Position numbers and translations under genes: made by a program. A stretch of DNA of 64,000 bases from Bufo bufo (taxonomy: Eukaryota > Chordata > Amphibia > Anura > Bufonidae), in assembly GCF_905171765.1 (NCBI RefSeq), contig NC_053390.1:510739565-510803564 (forward strand). The letters are read 5' to 3'. Of this stretch, positions 54,822 through 64,000 are shown piece after piece (positions within the stretch are counted from its first letter, which is position 1; every line of letters begins with the position of its first letter). The notes beneath the pieces were generated by a model. The model was given only the letters and a program-made list of their open reading frames with translations, was not told the DNA's origin and searched no databases.

Positions 54822-57800
54822 TTAAAAAACAACGATGTTTCGGAGGGAGAGCCAAGGAGAGGGATTGACAAGGGAACCAACGGCTGGGGCCAAGAAGTCA
54901 CTGCAGATCCAGGACTCATTTATTTTGATAAATGTCAGTCTATCCACGGAGTCTGTGGACAGACGGGTCCGTTTGTCGGTGACCACCCCACCTGCCACGC
55001 TGAATGTCCGCTCAGACAGTACTTCCAGTGCATACTGAGCGAGCTCACGGCAGGTGTCCAGCCTGAAAACCCAGTATTCCATGGGCTCATCGGTGCCCAT
55101 GCTGTCGGAAGCACCGACAGACCCCATGTAGTCTGCCACCATGCGGGCCAGCCGCTGGTGGTGACTGCTGCTGCTGCTACTGAATCACGCAGACTGGTAG
55201 AACAACCTCATCTCACCCATAAGATCACCTACTAGGCTGAAGCTGCTTGGGCCAGCCACCTGGTGGGTGAGATGACCGGGGAGAACTGGAGCGTGAGGCA
55301 GAGGGTTTGCCTGCTCCAGCCGGAGGAGCAGACAGGCCCGCAGGTTTTTCATACGGGCATCCCTCCGGCTGGCTGGGATGAACTACTCTAGTTTCGCAAT
55401 GAAACAAAATCCCTCTCCTTTATTTTCTTGATCCGGGGGTCCCTCCAGAGGCATCACAGCATGTGGGCAGCCATAGGGAAAAGGACAGCTCGCTGTGACT
55501 CTTCTTGGCTGCTCGGGACCATGACATCTTGGTCCTCCTGCTGCTGCTGCCTGTGGGAGTCGCCCTACTCCTGGACTAACGGTGTCCCCAGCATGAACTC
55601 TCCCTCCTGACCAGGCCCAGACTCCTGGATGTCAGCAAACTCCTCCAAAAATTCTTCCTCCTCCTCCTGGGCCTGGTCTTCGTGGAGCAGTGTTGCCTCT
55701 TATTGCTCCACCAAGGCACTCTCCCAGCATTGAGCAGGCGTTCTAGTGTCCTGTCCAGCAGGAACACTATGGGGAGCACGTCATTGAGGCCGACATGCTC
55801 CCTGCTGTCCATCTTGGTTGCCTGTTCGAATGGGACCAACATGTGGCAGACCGGTTGTATCTGCCCCCACTCCGCATTGGTGATGTAGGGGAGTGGGTGT
55901 TATGGCCCGGAAATGCCTTGGTCAAGCAGATACTCTTTCACCACCCATTGCTGCTCCCACAACCAGCATGTGGAGAGTGGAGTTCCACCACGTCACACTG
56001 TCCACAATCAGCCTGTGAGGTGGCAGGCTATTGTCCTGCTGCAGTTTGGACAGGGACGTGGTAGCGGTTGGGGAGCGTCGGAAGTGGCTGGCAATCCTCC
56101 GTACCCTTGGCACGATGTTCCTCAACCTTGGGTATGTGTGTAGGAACTTCTGCACCACAAGGTTGAGGACATGTGCAATGCAGTGCACGTATGTTAGACT
56201 GTCAGCCTGGAAGGCAGTGAGGAGGTTGCTGCTGTTGTCACAGACAACCATACATGCCTGGAGCGTTCGGGGTGTCAGCCACTTGTGGACCTGAGCCTGG
56301 AGGGCTCCAGGTCCAGTGTGTCTTTGTTCCCCTAAGCTCAAAAGCTGAAGCACTGCCTGGCAGCAGCACACTTGTGTAGCTATGGGGATGCTTGCTGGGG
56401 GGCTCAGCAGCGGTGGAGAGAGTGGCATGAGGGAGAGCAGCAGTTCTCCCATGGACACCCCGGGGCAGCACCACAAACTGAGATGCCGCCACATCTGATG
56501 ATCCTCCCCGGCGCCTTGGAGGGACACCAAATGGGCTGTAAAGCTGATGTATCGTCCCTGCCCATGTCTGCTGGTCCAGGCATCCATTGTCAGATGCACC
56601 CTGTCGCTGACAGCGTGATCCAGCGACAGTGATACATTCTGCACAATGTGTTGGTGAAGGGCAGGGACGCCGGTCCTGGCAAAGAAGTGGCGGCTGGGGA
56701 CACGCCATCTGGGTTAGGCCTGCTCCAACATCTGCCGGAATGGATTGCAGTCCACAATATTGAAGGGCAACAGATGTTGGGCGATAACCCTTGTCCGAAG
56801 CCCATTGAGTGAATGCACCCGTCGGTCCCAGGGGGCGTAGGCCGTGGTGCTTTCAAATGCGTCGGCGACTGACGGCAGTGGAGGCGATAGAGGAGGGTGC
56901 AGAGGAGGCATAGGTCTGGCTGCTGGTACCTGTACCTCTAGGAGAGGAAGTGGGGGAGTGGGAATGCATTGTTAGAAGGGGGTGGGGTGGCTGCAGAGCA
57001 GTGGCAGGAGCTGCTGTCCCCTGCGCACTGCTGCTAGTGCTGCTGCGACCACCCTGAATCGGGTCCCACTCCCGCCAGTGGTTGACTCTCAGGTGCTGGG
57101 TAAGGGCAGTGGTACCCAGCCGAGCAACAGACCTACCTCTTCTCACCATGGCATGGCACAGCTGACAGATGGCAATTGTCTGATCGTCTGCTGCCAGGGT
57201 GAAGTAAGAACAAACAGGCGACTTACGCACCAACCTCCTGTCAGATGGGGTTGTGCTGGCTTGCGCCTGTTCGGGCTCGGTGCGCACAGGTGGAGGTGGC
57301 ACCTGCTGCTGCTACCTCCTTCTGCTGCCATTAACAGTGGAGCTCCTGCCACTGGGCTCCCTGGTGACCTGGTGCACCGTTTGCCTTGGGTGCCTACCTT
57401 CCTCATCAGTGCTGCTGTCAACTGGCAAGAGAGGTGGCACACATTTTAGGTCACCCTCCTCTTCATCTCCTGTAATGTCAGACCCAAGGTTGACCAGTGG
57501 TTGACTGAGGGGAACAGCAGAGATTGAGCCTCTATCCTGGCTCTGCTGTCCCCTCGCTGACGCCTGGGTCTGACTAGATGCGAGGGCTTTGTGGCTGAAA
57601 CCACCCTCACCAGTTGGAAGGGATGTCACTGGGGTACTGATGGGCGGTACCCCCCCCTCCTCCTCCATCCCTTCCAAAAGGTCCTGAGCATCCGGACCAA
57701 GCTCTAGCTCACTCTCCTGCATTACCTCCCCCAAGATGTCCCTCTCGCTATCGCTGTCAAACAGCATCAGGGACGAGTCTTGGGGATGGGGGCTGGTCCT

Positions 57801-58068
57801 GCAGGAGGCGGAAAGCTGCTGCTGCTCATAGCAGGGGCAGAGGACTCCGTGCCACTGGCTTGCGTCATGAATTACGCAACTGCCTCGGCGTCCTGAGATG
57901 AAATGGGGCGGCTGCTACGCCCAAAAAAATCACGGATGAGGCGGACGCCCCTGCCACCTGCATGTGCCCCTCTGTGGTAGAGAAGCGGCCCCGTGCTTGC
58001 AGCGGTCCTGCACTGGAACCAACTCCCCTACCACGACCACGGCTGCCGGCACGACCACATCCACTCAT
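54822..58068 (-). pseudogene. hAT2 BED-type transposase, degraded
   Basis: On the minus strand a start at 58068 gives MSGCGRAGSRGRGRGVGSSA. An acidic region follows (57767-57312). A BED zinc finger lies at 57302-56853 (CQLCHAMVRRG then HLRVNH). The catalytic first Asp is in LTMDAWTS (about 56590). The second-Asp region is VVCDNSSNLL with CIAHVLNLVVQKFL. Then VTWWNSTLHML, and the C-terminal region RLDTCRELAQYALEVLSERT with FSVAGGVVTDKRTRL (about 55080-54950). Domain order is the same as hAT1 but sequence is clearly different, so it is another family. Frameshifts near 57800, 57310, 56590, 55920 and 55150 break it. Confidence 0.92.
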
Positions 58069-58189
58069 GATTTGACCACAATGTTTTTAAACACCAGAAA
58101 AAAAATATAGAAAGAAAATAATGAGGGAGTTTGGGCAAACTTTATTGGGTTGGGGACAGTGGGGCAAAAATGAAATAAAATAGACACTA
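58069..58189. other. hAT2 5' non-coding flank
   Basis: Short AT-rich sequence between the transposase start and minisatellite D; no promoter motif is convincing. Confidence 0.5.
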
Positions 58190-58604
58190 AACCCTAAAAC
58201 AGTAACACTAAAACACAGCAAAAGACTTTTTTTTTGTTTTTTCACAGATAAAAGGCGCTAACAATAATCCCTCCCTAGCACACGAAACCCTAAAACTGTA
58301 ACACTAAATCACAGGAAAATACTTTTTTTTTGTTTGTTTTTTTCACAGACAAAAGACGATGACAATAATCCCTCCCTAGCACATGAAACCCTAAAACAGT
58401 AACACTAAAACACAGCAGAAGACTTTTGCTTTGTTTTTTTTTGTTTTTTCACAGACAAAAGACTCTGACAATAATCCCTCCCCAGCACACGAAACCCTAA
58501 AACAGTAACACTAAAACACAGAAAAATACTTTTTTTTTTTTTTTTCACAGACCAGAGACGCTGACAATAATCCCTCCCTAGCACACGAAACCCTAAAACA
58601 GTAA

Positions 58605-59615
58605 GGCCTCTTTCACACGGCCGTCCCAGATTTGCTCCGGATGCGTCGCGTGTGCATTGCGGGAAACCAGTCAATCAGTTTTGACTGCGATTGCGTTGCG
58701 TGGTTCAGTTTTTTCCGCACGAGTGCAATGCATTTTGCATGCACATGATAAAAAACTGAATGTGGTACCCAGACCCGAACCCAGACTTCTTCACTAAAGT
58801 TCGGGTTTGGGTTAGGTGTTCTGTATATTTTATTATTTTCCCTTATGACATGGTTATAAGGGAAAATAATAGCATTCTTATTACAGGAGTGTCCAGATTG
58901 CCATATTATCTGAAGCAATTCGGCCAGATTGTTACATCATCTGAAGCACTTTGGGCACCAATGCCTATACCACACAGGAGTACTACGCCACCCACCATCT
59001 AGTGAATCGTATGTCTACCGGACGGGGTAAGATCCACCCATTATCATTATTCTCTTACAGACGATTCTGGATGGTGGCAATATATGTGTTTATATGTGTG
59101 TATGTTATTTTGTCCATTGTCCCACTGCAACTACCAATGCTTTTAGTGTTATTAGAGTAAAAGTTATATTTTAAATATACCCAGTCCACAAGTGGTAAAT
59201 ACATTCTTATTACAGAATGCTTACTAAAATGTTGCTTGAGGGGTTAAAAAAATATATAAATTAACTCACCTCATCCTCTTGTTCGCGCAGCCGGCGTCGT
59301 CTTCTTTCTTCATCTTTCAGGACCTGCAAAAGGACCTTTGATGACGTAATCTATCTTCATTCAGCAGGACCTGCGCTGACGTCACAGCGCTCATCACATG
59401 GTGAGTGTAATTACGTCATCAAAGGTTCTTTTACAGGTCCTGAAAGATGAAGAAAGAAGACGATGCCGGCCGCGCGAACAAGAGAATGAGGTGAGTTAAT
59501 TTTTTTAAATTTTTTAACCCCTCAAGCAACATTTTAGTAAGCATTCAGTGAAGGTGCAATGCGTTCACCTCACGTATTGCACCCCCACGGAATTCTCGCC
59601 CGTGTGAAAGGGGAC
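58605..59615. mobile_element. Harbinger-type MITE, 1011 bp, TAA duplication, with inserted cargo
   Basis: Ends GGCCTCTTTCACACGG and ...GTGTGAAAGGGGAC are inverted, with TAA on each side (58602-58604 and 59616-59618). The left 280 bp and the right 75 bp match the MITE at 18767-19349. Within it are a 315-bp insertion flanked by a 14-bp direct repeat (58873-58886 and 59202-59215), and a hairpin with ~140-bp arms (59223-59375 and 59395-59550) spaced by a short GC-rich loop. No transposase is encoded. Confidence 0.9.
58887..59215. mobile_element. Unidentified 315-bp insertion with a 14-bp duplication
   Basis: CATTCTTATTACAG occurs on both sides, and removing one copy plus the insert restores the MITE sequence expected from related copies. 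The insert has no terminal inverted repeat and no poly-A tail. It contains a splice-donor-like GGG/GTAAGA and a CTCTTACAG acceptor-like site only 35 bp apart, then a short hydrophobic frame (FWMVAIYVFICVYVILSIV). Duplication length suggests target-primed integration, but the family is unknown. Confidence 0.65.
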
Positions 59616-59735
59616 TAACACTAGAATACAGCAAAAGACTTTTTTTTTTTTCACAGACACTGACAATAATCCTAGAACACAAAACCCTAAAACACAGCAA
59701 AAGACTTTTTTTTTTTTCACAGACTAAACAGACAG

Positions 59736-59856
59736 CAAAAGGCTACACTATACTATATCTCTATCTAACCTACACTACACCCTGCACTGGAACCTATTAG
59801 CTACATTATTCAATAACTAACCTACACTGTCTCCCACTAACTATCTGGATTATATA
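59736..59856 (+). repeat. ~80-bp direct repeat, left copy
   Basis: The sequence TGCACTGGAACCTATTAGCT ... CTAACTATCTGGATT recurs at 61470-61546 with about ten differences. Tc1 copy e lies between the two, so they were adjacent tandem units before the insertion. Confidence 0.75.
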
Positions 59857-61437
59857 CACTGCTCAAAAAAATAAAGGGAACACAAAAATAACACATCCTA
59901 GATCTGAATTAATTAAATATTCTTCTGAAATACTTTGTTCTATACATAGTTGAATGTGCTGACAACAAAATCACACAAAAAAAAATATTTGGAAATCAAA
60001 TTTTTTAACCCATGGAGGTCTGGATTTGGAGTCACCCTCAAAATTAAAGTGGAAAAACACACTACAGGCTGATCCAACTTTGATGTAATGTCCTTAAAAA
60101 AAAGTCAAAATGAGCCTCAGTAGTGTGTGTGGCCTCCACGTGCCTGTATGACCTCCCTACAACGCCTGTGCATGCTCATGATGAGGTGGCGGACAGTCTG
60201 CTGAGGGATCTCCTCCCAGACCTGGACTAAAGCATCTGCCAACTCCTGGACAGTCTGTGGTGCAATGTGACGTTGGTGGATAGAGCGAGACGTGATGTCC
60301 CAGATGTGCTCAATTGGATTCAGGTCTGGGGAACGGGCGGGCCAGTCCATAGCATCAATGCCTTCGTCTTGCAGGAACTGCTGACACACTCTAACAACAT
60401 GAGGTCTAGCATTGTCTTGCATTAAGAGGAACCCAGGGCCAACCGCACCAGCATATGGTCTCACAAGGGGTCTGAGGATCTCATCTCGGTACCTAATGGC
60501 AGTCAGGCTACCTCTGGAGAGCACATAGAGGGCTGTGCGGCCCTCCAAAGAAATGCCACCCCACACCATTACTGACCCAATGCCAAACCGGTCATGCTGG
60601 AGGATGTTGCAGGCAGCAGAACGTTCTCCACGGCGTCTCCAGACTATGTCACGTCTGTCACATGTGCTCAGTGTGAACCTGCTTTCATCTGTGAAGGGCA
60701 CAGGGCGCCAGTGGCGAATTTGCCAATCTTGGTGTTTTCTGGCAAATGCCAAACGTCCTGCACGGTGTTGGGCTGTAAGCACAACCCCTACTTGTGGACG
60801 TCGGGCCCTCATATCACCCTCATGGAGTCTGTTTCTGACCGTTTGAGCAGACACATGCACATTTATGGCCTGCTGGAGGTCATTTTGCAGGGCTCTGGCA
60901 GTGCTCCTCCTGTTCCTCCTTGCACAAATGCGGAGGTAGCGGTCCTGCTGCTGGGTTGTTGCACTCCTACGCCCTCCTCCACGTCTCCTAATGTACTGGC
61001 CTGTCTCCTGGTAGCATCTCCATGCTCTGGACACTACGCTGACAGACACAGCAAACCTTCTTGCCACAGCTCGCATTGATGTGCCATCCTGGATAAGCTG
61101 CACTACCTGATCCACTTGTGTGGGTTGTAGACTCCGTCTCATGCTACCACTAGAGTGAAAGCACCGGCAGCATTCAAAAGTGACCAAAACATCAGCCAGG
61201 AAGCATAGGAACTGAGAAGTGGTCAGGTCACCACCTGCAGAACCACTCCTTTATTGGGGGTGTCTTGCTAATTGCCTATAATTTCCACCTGTTGTCTATC
61301 CCATTTGCACAACAGCATGTGAAATTGATTGTCACTCAGTGTTGCATCCTAAGTGGACAGTTTGATTCCACAGAAGTGTGATTGACTTGGAGTTACATTG
61401 TGTTGTTTAAGTGTTCCCTTTATTTTTTTGAGCAGTG
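59857..61437 (-). mobile_element. Tc1-like copy e, full length, 1581 bp
   Basis: Both terminal repeats (CACTGCTCAAAAAAATAAAG and its inverse) are intact and flanked by TA. It is the same family as copies a, b and c. It carries the only uninterrupted transposase of the family in the window. Confidence 0.96.
60117..61187 (-). CDS. Tc1-like DD34E transposase, intact frame
   Basis: A 356-codon frame without stop or frameshift. Tc1 transposases bind the terminal repeats and cut and paste at TA in the nucleus. Residues about 20-60 hold the first helix-turn-helix ([20 protein letters not shown]) and 65-75 an Arg/Gly-rich hook (RRRGGGRR). Residues 80-128 hold the second DNA-binding region. Catalytic acids are D167 (FTDESRF), D258 (LMQDNARPH) and E293 ([11 protein letters not shown]), with 34 residues between the last two. 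[13 protein letters not shown] is the conserved strand before the second Asp. The true start may be Met16 (MRRSLQPTQ), giving 341 residues, the usual Tc1 size. Compared with copies b and c the catalytic text is the same; DRRDIVW carries extra residues relative to copy c. Confidence 0.95.
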   Translation of the reverse strand: MVTFECCRCFHSSGSMRRSLQPTQVDQVVQLIQDGTSMRAVARRFAVSVSVVSRAWRCYQETGQYIRRRGGGRRSATTQQQDRYLRICARRNRRSTARALQNDLQQAINVHVSAQTVRNRLHEGDMRARRPQVGVVLTAQHRAGRLAFARKHQDWQIRHWRPVPFTDESRFTLSTCDRRDIVWRRRGERSAACNILQHDRFGIGSVMVWGGISLEGRTALYVLSRGSLTAIRYRDEILRPLVRPYAGAVGPGFLLMQDNARPHVVRVCQQFLQDEGIDAMDWPARSPDLNPIEHIWDITSRSIHQRHIAPQTVQELADALVQVWEEIPQQTVRHLIMSMHRRCREVIQARGGHTHY

Positions 61438-61469
61438 TATATGAATGAGCTAACTAACTAATGTACCTA

Positions 61470-61556
61470 ACACCGTGCACTGGAACCTATCAGCTACACT
61501 ATTCACTAACTAACCTACACTATCTACCAGTAACTATCTGGATTTTATATATATAT
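61470..61556 (+). repeat. ~80-bp direct repeat, right copy
   Basis: Partner of 59778-59850, ending in a TA run that abuts the next Tc1-like element. Confidence 0.75.
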
Positions 61557-62476
61557 ATTTTGGACACACCTTCTCATTCAAAGAGTTTTTATTTTTTTCA
61601 TGACTATGAAAATTGTAGATTCACACTGAAGGCATCAAAACTATGAATTAACACATGTGGAATTATATACATAACAAACAAGTGTGAAACAACTGAAAAT
61701 ATGTCATAATCTAGGTTCTTCAAAGTAGCCACCTTTTGCTTTGATTACTGCTTTGCACACTCTTGGCATTCTCTTGATGAGCTTCAAGAGGTAGTCCCCT
61801 GAAATGGTTTTCACTTCACAGGTGTGCCCTGTCAGGTTTAATAAGTGGGATTTCTTGCCTTATAAATGGGGTTGGGACCATCAGTTGCATTGAGAAGTCA
61901 GGTGGATACACAGCTGATAGTCCTACTGAATAGACTGTTAGAATTTGTATTATGGCAAGAAAAAAGCAGCTAAGTAAAGAAAAACGAGTGGCCATTATTA
62001 CTTTAAGAAATGAAGGTCAGTCAGTCAGCCCGAAAAATTGGGAAAACTTTGAAAGTAAGGGCTATTTGACCATGAAGGAGAGTGATGGGGTGCTGCACCA
62101 GATGACCTGGCCTCCACAGTCACCGGACCTGAACCCAATCGAGATGGTTTGGGGTCATCTGGACCGCAGACTGAAGGCAAAAGGGCCAACAAGTGCTAAG
62201 CATCTCTGGGAACTCCTTCAAGACTGTTGGAAGACCATTTCAGGGGACTACCTCTTGAAGCTCATCAAGAGAATGCCAAGAGTGTGCAAAGCAGTAATCA
62301 AAGCAAAAGGTGGCTACTTTGAAGAACCTAGAATATGACATATTTTCAGTTGTTTCACACTTGTTTGTTATGTATATAATTCCACATGTGTTAATTCATA
62401 ATATTGATGCCTTCATAGTCATGAAATTAAAGAAAACTCTTTTAATGAGAAGGTGTGTCCAAACTTTTGGTCTGTA

Positions 62477-62479
<3 letters not shown>
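61557..62479 (+). mobile_element. Tc1-like element f, internal deletion, ~250-bp TIRs
   Basis: The left end (TTTTGGACACACCTTCTCAT...) and right end (inverse, reading outward to CAGTACAGACC) match for about 250 bp. The right repeat includes the 3' end of the coding sequence, so the left repeat contains an inverted copy of the transposase C-terminus. The outermost ~16 bp of the left end are missing. About two thirds of the normal coding region is deleted. Confidence 0.9.
61952..62338 (+). pseudogene. Tc1-f deleted transposase, 128-codon in-frame remnant
   Basis: A complete frame from ATG to TGA. The start MARKKQLSKEKRVAIITLRN is a Tc1 N-terminus. After SVSPKNWENFESKGYLTMKE the protein jumps to [20 protein letters not shown] and ends KGGYFEEPRI, the normal C-terminus. 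The second helix-turn-helix and the first two catalytic Asp residues are gone, and only the region of the final Glu remains. It cannot catalyse transposition. Whether the short product interferes with a full-length enzyme is speculation. Confidence 0.9.

Positions 62480-62521
<42 letters not shown>
62480..62521. repeat. (TA)n microsatellite between two Tc1 elements
   Basis: About 20 TA units separate the right end of element f from the left end of element g. Confidence 0.95.
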
Positions 62522-62524
<3 letters not shown>

Positions 62525-63640
62525 TCCTGATCAAAAGTTTAAGACCACTTGAAAAATGGCAAAAAAATCATATTTTACATTGTTGGATCTTAACAAGGTT
62601 CCAAGTAGAGCTTCAACATGCAACAAGAAGAAATAAGAGTGAGACAAAACATTTTTTGAGCATTCAATTAATTGAAAATAACAATTAAACTGAAACAGGC
62701 TGTTTTTCAGCTGATCAAAATTTTAGGACCACATGCTTTTAAAAGGCCAAATCTGTGCAAAGATGTGGATTCATTGTCATTTTCTGTCAGGTAGTCACAC
62801 GTTGTGATGGCAAAGGCAAAAAAACTCTCCCTTTTTGAACGTGGTCGGGTTGTTGAACTGCATAAGCAGGGTCTCTCACAGCACGCCATCGCTGCTGAGG
62901 TGGGACGCAGTAAGACAGTCATTTGGAATTTCTTAAATGATCCTGAGGGTTATGGAACAAAAAAGTAAAGTGGAAGACCCCAAAAAATTTCACCAGCACT
63001 GAGCTGGAGGATCCAATTGGCTGTCCGTCAAGACACTGGACGATCCTCAACCCAAATTAAGGCCATTACTGGTGCTGACTGCAGTCCCATAACCATCAGA
63101 CAGCATCTGAGACTGAAGGGCTTCAAAAACAAAAAACATCTTCAAAGACCTCGTCTCCTTGAACGTCACAGAACTGCTCGTTTGGACTTTGCAAGAGAGC
63201 ACCAAACATGGGACATTCAAAGGTGGAAGAAAGTTTTATTCTCTGATGAGAAAAAATGTAACCTTGATGGTCCTAATGGTTTCCAACGTTACTGGCATGA
63301 CAAGCAGATACCACCTGAGATGTTTTCTATGCGCCACAGTGGAGGGGGCGCCATACTGGTCTGGGGTGCTTTTTCCTTCAGTGGAACAATGGAGCTTCAG
63401 GAAGTGCAGGGGCGTCAAACAGCCGCTGGCTATGTCCAGATGTTGCAGAGAGCATTCCTCATGACTGAGGGCCCTCGTCTGTGTGGTAACGAATGGGTTT
63501 TTCAACAGGACAACGCTACAGTACACAATGCCTGCAGGACAAGGGACTTCTTCCAGGAGAATAACATCACTCTTTTGGCCCATCCGATCAGGTATTGAAA
63601 ACACCTGTGGATGTCAAGGAGCAGCAATCCAGCATCATAA
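62522..63640 (+). mobile_element. Tc1-like element g, 3'-truncated
   Basis: Begins CAGTCCTGATCAAAAGTTTA beside a TA run and carries one transposase. It stops just after the third catalytic region without a right terminal repeat, where another Tc1-like fragment follows. Confidence 0.88.
62807..63598 (+). pseudogene. Tc1-g transposase with a nonsense codon and broken C-terminus
   Basis: The frame opens MAKAKKLSLFERGRVVELHK with helix-turn-helix SQHAIAAEVGRSKTVIWNFL. It is stopped by TAA at 62966-62968 just before the SGRPQK hook. It then continues in the same frame with [11 protein letters not shown], the first Asp in [26 protein letters not shown] and the second Asp in [10 protein letters not shown]. 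Near 63580 the expected SPDLNP stretch before the last Glu is deleted and the frame ends at once; out of frame, a relic of IENLW follows. Confidence 0.92.
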
Positions 63641-63654
63641 GCACCAAATTATGC

Positions 63655-64000
63655 AGATTTAAAAGGACTGTGATACTCAGCTCCTTCTAGACATTTACTG
63701 GTGTGTTTACAAACATGGTGAAGTCAAGATAATGGTCCAGGAAGACAAGAGAAGAGGTGATTTCTCTTCATAGGAAGGGCAATGGCTATAAGAAGATTGC
63801 AAAGATGTTAAACATACCAAGAGACACCATAGAAGGCATCATTCGCAAATTCAAGGCAAAGGGCACTGTTGAAACGCTACCTGGTCGTGGCAGAAAGAAG
63901 ATGCTGACCTCGACTGCTGTGCGCTACCTAAAGTGCAAAGTGGAGAAAAGTCATATGGACAAACCACAAAAGTTTTGGGATAGTGTTCTGTGGACTGATG
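63655..64000 (+). pseudogene. Tc1-like element h, N-terminal part, runs off the window
   Basis: ATG 63715 begins MVKSR and is stopped by TAA at 63730-63732. The same frame continues TREEVISLHRKGNGYKKIAK, the hook LPGRGRKK, and then jumps from AVRYLKCKVEKSHMDKPQKF to WDSVLWTD, the first catalytic Asp. About 40-50 codons of the second DNA-binding region appear to be missing. The rest lies beyond the window. Confidence 0.85.

Larger units (their letters stand above)
58190..59735 (+). repeat. Minisatellite D (~105-bp unit), split by a MITE
   Basis: Units read ACCCTAAAACAGTAACACTA, AAACACAGCAAAAGACTTTT, a T-rich run, TTCACAGACAAAAGACGCTG, ACAATAATCCCTCCCTAGCA. Four units lie at 58190-58604 and further partial units at 59616-59735. 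The MITE at 58605-59615 sits exactly at the TAA of CAGTAACACTA. The array is upstream of hAT2, in a position comparable to satellite A' beside hAT1. Confidence 0.9.

Noticed and set aside
59861..61440. A host gene for the 356-residue protein
   Set aside because: The frame sits within terminal inverted repeats with TA duplications and has sister copies in the window, so it is a transposon gene and not a domesticated one.

Overview
The window looks like a repeat-dense intergenic stretch of a large vertebrate genome, most likely an amphibian (probably a frog). I reach this from the mixture of young Tc1/mariner, piggyBac, Harbinger, hAT, Penelope-like and class I retroviral elements, the long microsatellites and satellites, and the lack of any recognisable host gene. 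The species call is an inference. Two 200-bp runs of N (91-290 and 51240-51439) are assembly gaps.

Layout. 1-3637: a minisatellite (B) broken up by two pieces of 18S rRNA sequence, then about 25 monomers of a ~103-bp satellite (A). 3628-18483: a three-level nest. One Tc1-like element on the minus strand was opened at a TTAA by a 5.7-kb piggyBac element (3699-9440, transposase body intact) and again by a 7.6-kb endogenous retrovirus, ERV1 (9926-17543, 5-bp target duplication GGTAT). 18535-20870: CTG-rich satellite C holding a Harbinger-type MITE and a single stray monomer of satellite A. 20861-35494: exons of a Harbinger-type MYB-like gene on the minus strand. One intron of that gene has grown to 13 kb through a fold-back element, three Tc1-like copies (a, b, c), a Penelope-like element with inverted arms and hammerhead ribozyme motifs, and another Tc1-like element (d).

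35590-41170: a degraded hAT element (hAT1) whose transposase lies between a diverged satellite A array and a satellite B array, followed by another hAT fragment. 41171-41939: a Penelope-like terminal piece with a third hammerhead motif. 41940-48850: ERV2, with nearly identical LTRs but a heavily deleted interior. 48956-52138: a 5'-truncated second hAT1 copy, almost identical to the first. 52640-54225: inverted satellite C relatives and a large inverted repeat. 54328 to about 59856: a second BED-type hAT (hAT2, minus strand), its minisatellite, and a 1-kb MITE. 59857-64000: four Tc1-like copies, one of which (e) has an uninterrupted 356-codon DD34E transposase.

How the parts relate. No cellular pathway is encoded; the relations are between parasites. 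The most unusual one is that satellites A and B occur at hAT1 on either side of the transposase and recur at the left edge, in the same relative order, around 18S rRNA sequence. This suggests transposon-internal satellites that expanded and captured rDNA. ERV1 and ERV2 share pol and the same non-coding replacement of most of gag but carry different env ectodomains, pointing to a defective lineage that swapped envelopes. All retroviral genes here are broken and are described only as relics.
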